Shown piece after piece: positions 59,327 to 64,000 of a stretch of DNA of 64,000 nt. A model generated the notes under the pieces. That model saw only the letters and a program-made list of their open reading frames with translations. It was not told the origin of the DNA and made no database searches. The stretch spans positions 1 through 64,000 of the forward strand of contig CAZUJF010000014.1 of assembly GCA_964619955.1 (NCBI GenBank), in the 5' to 3' direction. A program made the position numbers and the translations under genes. This DNA is from JACQFK01 sp964619955 (GTDB taxonomy: Bacteria > Planctomycetota > MHYJ01 > JACPRB01). Each line of letters starts with the position of its first letter. The first letter of the stretch is position 1.

Positions 59327-60586
59327 ATGATTCCGGCGCTGGCGGCGCTTTTCATCCTGGCGGCCCAGGACGCGGACCTCCTCCGGGAGGCGGAGGCGCG
59401 GATCCTCCGCCTGCGGACGGGGGAGGCGGCGCTTCGGGTCGGGGACGGCGGGCGGCCGGCGGCGGGGGTCCGCGTGCGGGCGTCGCAGGTCTCGCACGAG
59501 TTCCTGTTCGGGGCCAACCTCTTCGGCTGGAGGGAGGACGGCGCCGCGGCGTCCCAGGCCGCGTACCGCGGGCGCTTCCAGGAGCTCTTCAATTACGCCA
59601 CGCTTCCGTTCTACTGGAGTTCCTACGAGACGGAGCCGGGCCGGACGGCGGAGCGGCGGCTCCGGGCGATGGCGGCCTGGTGCGCGGAGCGGCGCATCGC
59701 GGCCAAGGGGCATCCGCTGTTCTGGCACGAATGTTTCCCGGGCTGGGTGTCGGGGGAGCCGCCGCTCGAGGCGCTGATGCAGCGGAGGGCGGACGAGCTG
59801 GTCGGCGGATTCCGCGGGCTCGTCGACCGCTGGGACGTCATCAACGAGGCGCTGGCGGCCCCGCGCTTCACCAACGTCTACGGCGCCTGGGTGAAGGACA
59901 TGGGGGCCGTCGAGGCCGCCGCGCGCTGCCTCCGCTGGGCGCAGCGGGCCAACGAGGGCGGGACGTTCGTCGTGAACGACTACAACGTCGGCGAGGCCTT
60001 CGCGAAGCAGCTCCGGGTCCTGAAGGAGGCGGGGGCGCCCGTGCACGCCGCCGGCGTCCAGAGCCACATGCACGCGGCCGAGTGGAGTCCGCGGAAGACC
60101 TGGGACGTCTGCGAGTCCCTGGGCCGGGCGGGCCTCCCGTTGCATTTCACGGAGGTCAGCATCCTGAGCGGCCCGAAGGAGGCCTCGATGAAGGACTGGC
60201 ATACGCGCCGGCCCGCCTGGGCCTCCACGCCGGAGGAGGAGGAGCGGCAGGCGCTGCTGGCGGATCGTTTCTACACCCTGCTCTTCAGCCATCCGTCGGT
60301 GGAGGCGATCACCTGGTGGGACTTGTCCGACGAGGGCGCCTGGATGGGGGCACCCGCGGGCCTGCTCCGCAAGGACATGACGCCCAAGCCGGCCTACGAG
60401 CGCCTGCGGGCCCGCATCCGGGGGGACTGGTGGACCCGGGAGGTCTCGGGCGAGACGGGGGCCGACGGGGGTCTCACCCTCCGCGGCTTCAAGGGCGAGT
60501 ATGCGGGCACGGCGACCCTGCCCGACGGCCGGGAGAGGGCGTTCCGCTTTCGCGTTCCGGGGGGACCCTTCCGGATCGAGTTCTGA
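59327..60586 (+). CDS. GH10-family endo-1,4-beta-xylanase-like enzyme
   Basis: A 419-aa exported TIM-barrel enzyme. Signal about 1-13 (MIPALAALFILAA). The GH10 signatures are present: acid/base Glu in RWDVINEALA (near residue 180) and nucleophile Glu in LHFTEVSIL (near residue 281), plus KGHPLFWHE. It would cleave xylan-like beta-1,4 chains. The C-terminal ~80 residues form an extra beta domain. AAGGGG precedes the start. It converges on the HZS-alpha-like gene, with the two stops abutting as TGATCA. Confidence 0.87.
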   Translation: MIPALAALFILAAQDADLLREAEARILRLRTGEAALRVGDGGRPAAGVRVRASQVSHEFLFGANLFGWREDGAAASQAAYRGRFQELFNYATLPFYWSSYETEPGRTAERRLRAMAAWCAERRIAAKGHPLFWHECFPGWVSGEPPLEALMQRRADELVGGFRGLVDRWDVINEALAAPRFTNVYGAWVKDMGAVEAAARCLRWAQRANEGGTFVVNDYNVGEAFAKQLRVLKEAGAPVHAAGVQSHMHAAEWSPRKTWDVCESLGRAGLPLHFTEVSILSGPKEASMKDWHTRRPAWASTPEEEERQALLADRFYTLLFSHPSVEAITWWDLSDEGAWMGAPAGLLRKDMTPKPAYERLRARIRGDWWTREVSGETGADGGLTLRGFKGEYAGTATLPDGRERAFRFRVPGGPFRIEF

Positions 60587-62977
60587 TCACTCCTCCAGGA
60601 GATCCCTCAGCGCCTTCCGGAGCTGTTCCAGCTCCCGCTCCTGGTCCGGTCCGTAGGAGCCGAGGCGCTGGGCGTAGGTGTCCATCCACGTCAGGAGCCG
60701 GGAGCGGTCGTCCTCCTCCAGGCGGACTCCCTGGTGGCCGGCGCGGAGCAGGGCCCAGAGCGGGCTGGTCCGCGCCGCGCCCTCCCCGGCGTGGGAGCGG
60801 CCTTCGCGGTAGCCCTCGAGCACATGGTCGCGCAGGCTGGGCTTGCCGTGGCTTACGAGGGTCTCGTAGGCGCGTTCCGGGGTGAGATCCTTCCCGGCGC
60901 CGGGCCGGCCGGGCTTGTGGCAGGAGACGCAATGCCGGTCCAGCACCGGCTGCACGAGACGGTCGAAGCGCAGCGGCCAGGATCCGGCGGGCCCCGTCCG
61001 GATCCTCGAGGGCTCGCGGGCGGCGGCCAGGGGCCGCCGGTTGGCGGGCGTGGAGTGCCGGGGTTCATGGCAGCCCACGCAGGAGAGGAGTTCCCCCGGC
61101 TGGACCGAGGTCACGCTGCGCATGGTCTGCACGGCCGTCCCTTCCTCGTCCAGGGCCTGGAAGAAGAGGGGGATGCCGGAGGGCGCGCGGAAATAGGCCG
61201 AGCCGTCCGCCTCGACGGGCACGGTTCCGAGGATCGCCTTGCCCGGATCGTCGCGGGTCAGGCCGAGCTTCGGGGAATCCATCTGGGGCTGGACCTTGAT
61301 CGGGACCGCGACGACGCGCAGGCTCCGGATGGACCCGGGGGAGACCTTGTCGCCCAGCCCCTGGGCGACGTTCTGGATCAGGAAGCGTCCCTCCTGCGGC
61401 CCGTCCCAGTTCAGCGTGCTGCTGAGCACCGGGGGCTGCGGGCGGGGGCGGACCGGCACGGGATCCATGCAGGACAGGGCGGGGTCCCGGTGCAGCAGCT
61501 CGCGGTTTCCGAACGCGTCGCAGAGATAGAGACCCTGTCCCTCCGCCTCGTTCACCTGCCCTTCCCGGCGCAGGGGTTTGTGGCTCCAGGAGGCCAGGAA
61601 GACGTCCTCCGAGAGGGGATGCGGGCCCGAGTACCAGGTGGCCGGCCATCCTTCCGATTCCGGAAAGCAGACTTCGGGCGTGAGCCGCTCCAGGGGGCCG
61701 AGATCCTCCGAGCCCAGGTCGGGATCGAGCAGGCAGATGCTCCCCCCGGTGATGGAGTGGTGGGCGGAGGCGGTGAACATGAGCTTGGTCGAGCCCGGCA
61801 CCGAGCGGGTCTCGAAGATCGCGTGGGGGTTGCGGGTGTGGTTGCCGTAGACCAGGCGGGAGTTCGAGCCGTCCGGCCGCATCGTCCAGAGGCTCATGAA
61901 GGGCATGTTGTCCCGGTCGATGTAGTCCCAGCGCGAGTAGAGGAGGCGGCCGTCCGCGGCGACGGACGGGGTCCACTCGAAATTCTCGAAGGAGGAGAGG
62001 GGGCGGAGGGTGCCCCGCTCCGGATCGAGACGGTGCAGGGTGTAGACGGCGACGGGCCGGTAATCCCCTCCGCCGCAGCGGACGAAGGAGTCGGGAAGGG
62101 AGCCGCGAAGGAGGGTGCCGGCGGCGGAGCTGGAGGTGCACTGGACGGTGCTTCCCCGGCGGGTCGAGAGGAAGGCGATGCCGCCGTCGGGAAGATAGCG
62201 GCCGTCGAAGTCGTCGTAGCGGCCCCGGGTCAGCTGGTGGACGCCGGTCCCGTCGATGCTCATCTCGTAGAGGTGGTAGAAGGCCTCCTCCGGCAGGGCT
62301 TCCTTGTCGACCTTGTTCCGGAGCTCGGCCACGCCGGGGAAGTGGCGCGCGTAGGCGAAGAGGATGCTCCGGGCGTCGGGGGAGAGTTCGGGACGCAGGA
62401 AGCTGCCGGGGGGGAAGCCCGGGGTGAGGCAGGTGAGCTGGGGGGTCTCCTCCTTCCAGGCCTCGAGCAGATAGAGCCCGCCGCCGGGCCGGGACCACCA
62501 GCCGAAATACTGGTCGGACATGTGGCTGTAGCGTCCGGGCGCCCTCTTGGCGAAGAGGATGCTCTTGAAGTCGAGCAGGGGATTGGAGAAGGCGACCCGC
62601 CGGCGGAGGGCCGCGGCCCGCCGCAGGCGTTCCTCCGGAGGGGCCTCCAGGCGTTCCAGGCGGCGGAGTTCCGCGGCGGCGTCCCCGGGGGCGGAGGCGC
62701 CGAGCGCGGCGAGCAGGGCCCCGGTGCGTCTCAGGATCACGCGGGCGGGGTCGTCCCCCGCGTGCGGCGTCCGCAGCTCCGCATGCCGGACGCGGCCCGG
62801 GACGACGGGAGGCTGCTTCAGGAGCCGCTCGAGTTCCGTGCGCTGGACGTCCAGGTCGGCGTCCAGGTTCGGGGGGGCGGCCTCGCGGGTGATGCCGCAG
62901 GGCCGTCCCGGATCCTGGGCCCGGGCCAGGAGTCCGGCCGTCAGGACGAAGAGGCAGAGGGGGCGCACGAGGATCAT
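60587..62977 (-). CDS. Secreted HZS-alpha-like diheme cytochrome
   Basis: A 796-aa exported protein. Signal peptide 1-20 (LVRPLCLFVLTAGLLARA). About 20-150 is a helical N-terminal part, then a TolB-like propeller (about 155-540: PELSPDARSILFAYAR, LPDGGIAFLSTRRG). The HZS-alpha middle domain (VPVEADGSAYFRAPSG) ends in CVGCH (about 633), followed by CVSCH (about 683). Fourth HZS-alpha-type protein in the window; substrate unknown. The start at 62977 overlaps the stop of the RidA-like gene (ATGA), so they are translated together. Confidence 0.82.
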   Translation of the reverse strand: MILVRPLCLFVLTAGLLARAQDPGRPCGITREAAPPNLDADLDVQRTELERLLKQPPVVPGRVRHAELRTPHAGDDPARVILRRTGALLAALGASAPGDAAAELRRLERLEAPPEERLRRAAALRRRVAFSNPLLDFKSILFAKRAPGRYSHMSDQYFGWWSRPGGGLYLLEAWKEETPQLTCLTPGFPPGSFLRPELSPDARSILFAYARHFPGVAELRNKVDKEALPEEAFYHLYEMSIDGTGVHQLTRGRYDDFDGRYLPDGGIAFLSTRRGSTVQCTSSSAAGTLLRGSLPDSFVRCGGGDYRPVAVYTLHRLDPERGTLRPLSSFENFEWTPSVAADGRLLYSRWDYIDRDNMPFMSLWTMRPDGSNSRLVYGNHTRNPHAIFETRSVPGSTKLMFTASAHHSITGGSICLLDPDLGSEDLGPLERLTPEVCFPESEGWPATWYSGPHPLSEDVFLASWSHKPLRREGQVNEAEGQGLYLCDAFGNRELLHRDPALSCMDPVPVRPRPQPPVLSSTLNWDGPQEGRFLIQNVAQGLGDKVSPGSIRSLRVVAVPIKVQPQMDSPKLGLTRDDPGKAILGTVPVEADGSAYFRAPSGIPLFFQALDEEGTAVQTMRSVTSVQPGELLSCVGCHEPRHSTPANRRPLAAAREPSRIRTGPAGSWPLRFDRLVQPVLDRHCVSCHKPGRPGAGKDLTPERAYETLVSHGKPSLRDHVLEGYREGRSHAGEGAARTSPLWALLRAGHQGVRLEEDDRSRLLTWMDTYAQRLGSYGPDQERELEQLRKALRDLLEE

Positions 62978-64000
62978 GACGTCTCCTTTCGCGCGGCGGG
63001 GTCCTCTCCGGAAGGCCGGAGGGCGTCGAGTTCCATTTCGAAACAGAGGTCGTCGCGGCAGAGGACGGCGGGGCTGAGCAGGACCGGCAGGGGGGGGAAT
63101 CCGCACGGTCCCCGCAGGGCACGGAAGCAGACGGCGACGGCTTCCGTGCGGTGGTAGGCGGTGGCGCGGGTGACGTGTTCGAATCCGAAGCCCTCCTTCC
63201 GCAGGAGGGCTTCGAGGACCGTCAGGGTGCGCTCGATCTGCTCCTTGGGGCGGCCCGGGAACACCGTGTAGCCCTGCACGTCGATGCTGGCGGTGCCCGA
63301 GACGACGAGCCGGAGGAAGCCCGGGGAACTCACCCGGGTCGCCCGGCTGAAGGCGCTGCCGTACTCCGTGGCCGCCCCTTGCAGGGGCGAATCCACCGGG
63401 GTCGCCGGGGCGCCCGAGCCGGGATCCAGCGCCCAGGCGGCCAGCGCGAGCGCCTCCCCCCGGGGCGGCCGCCCCCCGATCGCGGTGCTGGCGGGAAGCT
63501 GATGGAGCCCGAGCCTGCGGAAGAAGTGGGTCCGCACGAGGTTGAAGGATCCGTACCAGTCGAGGATGTCCCTCGAGGCGAACCAGGTGCGCAGCAGATG
63601 GGACGGCTGCATCCGCACGTCGCGAAGCATGGCCTCCAGGTTCTCGAAGAGCGACTCCGCCTGCATCGACCGCGGGGCCGAGGCGTCGGCCGGGCCCATC
63701 CCCCCGATCATGAGGTTGCGGCCGTGCTCGTCCTCGAAGAGCCTCGCCACGGGTCTTCCCGCGAGCGTCAGGGTGTGAACCGTCCCTCCGCGCAGGGCGC
63801 TCGCATGCAGGCCGGAAAGGTGCCCCCCGGACTCCCCCTGCCCCTCGACCCAGTGGAGCGGCCAGTCCACGGGACCGAAGCCCTGCTCCAGCCCCTCCCG
63901 GAAGGGGGCTTCCGCCTGCAGCGGACCGTGCACCTCCAGGCGGACCATCGTGAGGTCCTCGTCCCGGAGCCGCGCGGCCAGGCGCCGTCCGAACGCGCGG
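62974..64000 (-). CDS. RidA/YjgF-like protein, 5-prime end outside the window
   Basis: The frame is open to the window edge with coding-like residues upstream of the first ATG (GRRLAARLRDEDLTMVRLEVHG), so the true start probably lies beyond 64000 (ATG 63948 is an alternative). Residues about 90-325 resemble RidA/chorismatase-like FkbO folds, possibly two tandem RidA-type modules (VRMQPSHLLRTWFASRDI; ERTLTVLEALLRKEGFGFEHVTRATAYH). Function unknown: imine deamination or an enzyme of chorismatase type. It overlaps the downstream HZS-alpha-like gene by ATGA. Confidence 0.65.
   Translation of the reverse strand, partial: RAFGRRLAARLRDEDLTMVRLEVHGPLQAEAPFREGLEQGFGPVDWPLHWVEGQGESGGHLSGLHASALRGGTVHTLTLAGRPVARLFEDEHGRNLMIGGMGPADASAPRSMQAESLFENLEAMLRDVRMQPSHLLRTWFASRDILDWYGSFNLVRTHFFRRLGLHQLPASTAIGGRPPRGEALALAAWALDPGSGAPATPVDSPLQGAATEYGSAFSRATRVSSPGFLRLVVSGTASIDVQGYTVFPGRPKEQIERTLTVLEALLRKEGFGFEHVTRATAYHRTEAVAVCFRALRGPCGFPPLPVLLSPAVLCRDDLCFEMELDALRPSGEDPAARKETS

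Noticed and set aside
53..62977. HZS-alpha domains as evidence of anammox hydrazine synthesis
   Set aside because: Only the alpha-type middle domain occurs and HzsB/HzsC partners are absent; the domain is widespread in planctomycete heme proteins.

Overview
High-GC window (roughly 70% by eye) with a strongly planctomycete-like gene set. It holds two PVC-type membrane-bound dehydrogenase/heme-binding proteins, four proteins with the hydrazine-synthase-alpha middle domain, a DUF1800/DUF1501 pair, a ThuA and a Gfo/Idh oxidoreductase, a CRTAC1/ASPIC-UnbV protein and a vanadium haloperoxidase. I read it as an uncultivated Planctomycetota (PVC) genome. No rRNA, tRNA, CRISPR array or mobile element was seen, and no intergenic gap exceeds about 180 bp.

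Layout. 0-25 kb: secreted c-type heme proteins (HZS-alpha-like, PVC dehydrogenases, YncE-propeller/diheme cytochrome), a beta-helix carbohydrate-active protein, a truncated hemoglobin, a B12-binding radical SAM enzyme, and a MucR-like zinc-finger protein with HNH-associated repeats. 25-41.5 kb: lipoproteins, a haloperoxidase/CRTAC1 operon whose second gene has an in-frame TGA, an AraC regulator, a surface protein with a sorting-like tail, a cytochrome c-prime/Gfo-Idh/ThuA run, and the DUF1800-DUF1501 pair. 41.6-45 kb: an operon of CopD-like protein, two hemerythrins, ferredoxin and protoporphyrinogen oxidase. 45-54 kb (minus strand): a periplasmic nitrite oxidoreductase/nitrate reductase (Nxr/Nar-type) operon: HEXXH/zinc-ribbon protein, alpha subunit, 95-aa protein, beta subunit, TorD/NarJ-type chaperone, diheme plus heme-b subunit, cupredoxin. 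54-59 kb: an alginate-export-type porin and a sigma54 two-component system, then a rubrerythrin-like protein. 59-64 kb: a GH10 xylanase, a fourth HZS-alpha-like protein and a RidA-like protein cut by the window edge.

Regulation. Two signals stand out. (1) Near-consensus sigma54 (-24/-12) promoters lie before the Nxr operon, the porin, the two-component system and the CopD/hemerythrin operon. The Nxr and porin promoters also share a pair of GACC-N4-GGTC sites with the same 31-bp spacing, 41-42 bp from the -24/-12 box. The adjacent NtrC-type regulator is the obvious candidate to bind them. (2) An AT-rich imperfect palindrome with core TAACC-n-GGTTA sits just upstream of, or over, the start codon of most other transcription units (about 15 copies in 64 kb). 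It looks like an undescribed global operator or promoter element.

The other notable item is the TGA at codon 549 of the CRTAC1-like gene. The frame continues with family-like sequence on both sides and a hairpin follows the TGA, so a selenocysteine codon should be tested against a nonsense mutation or sequencing error.
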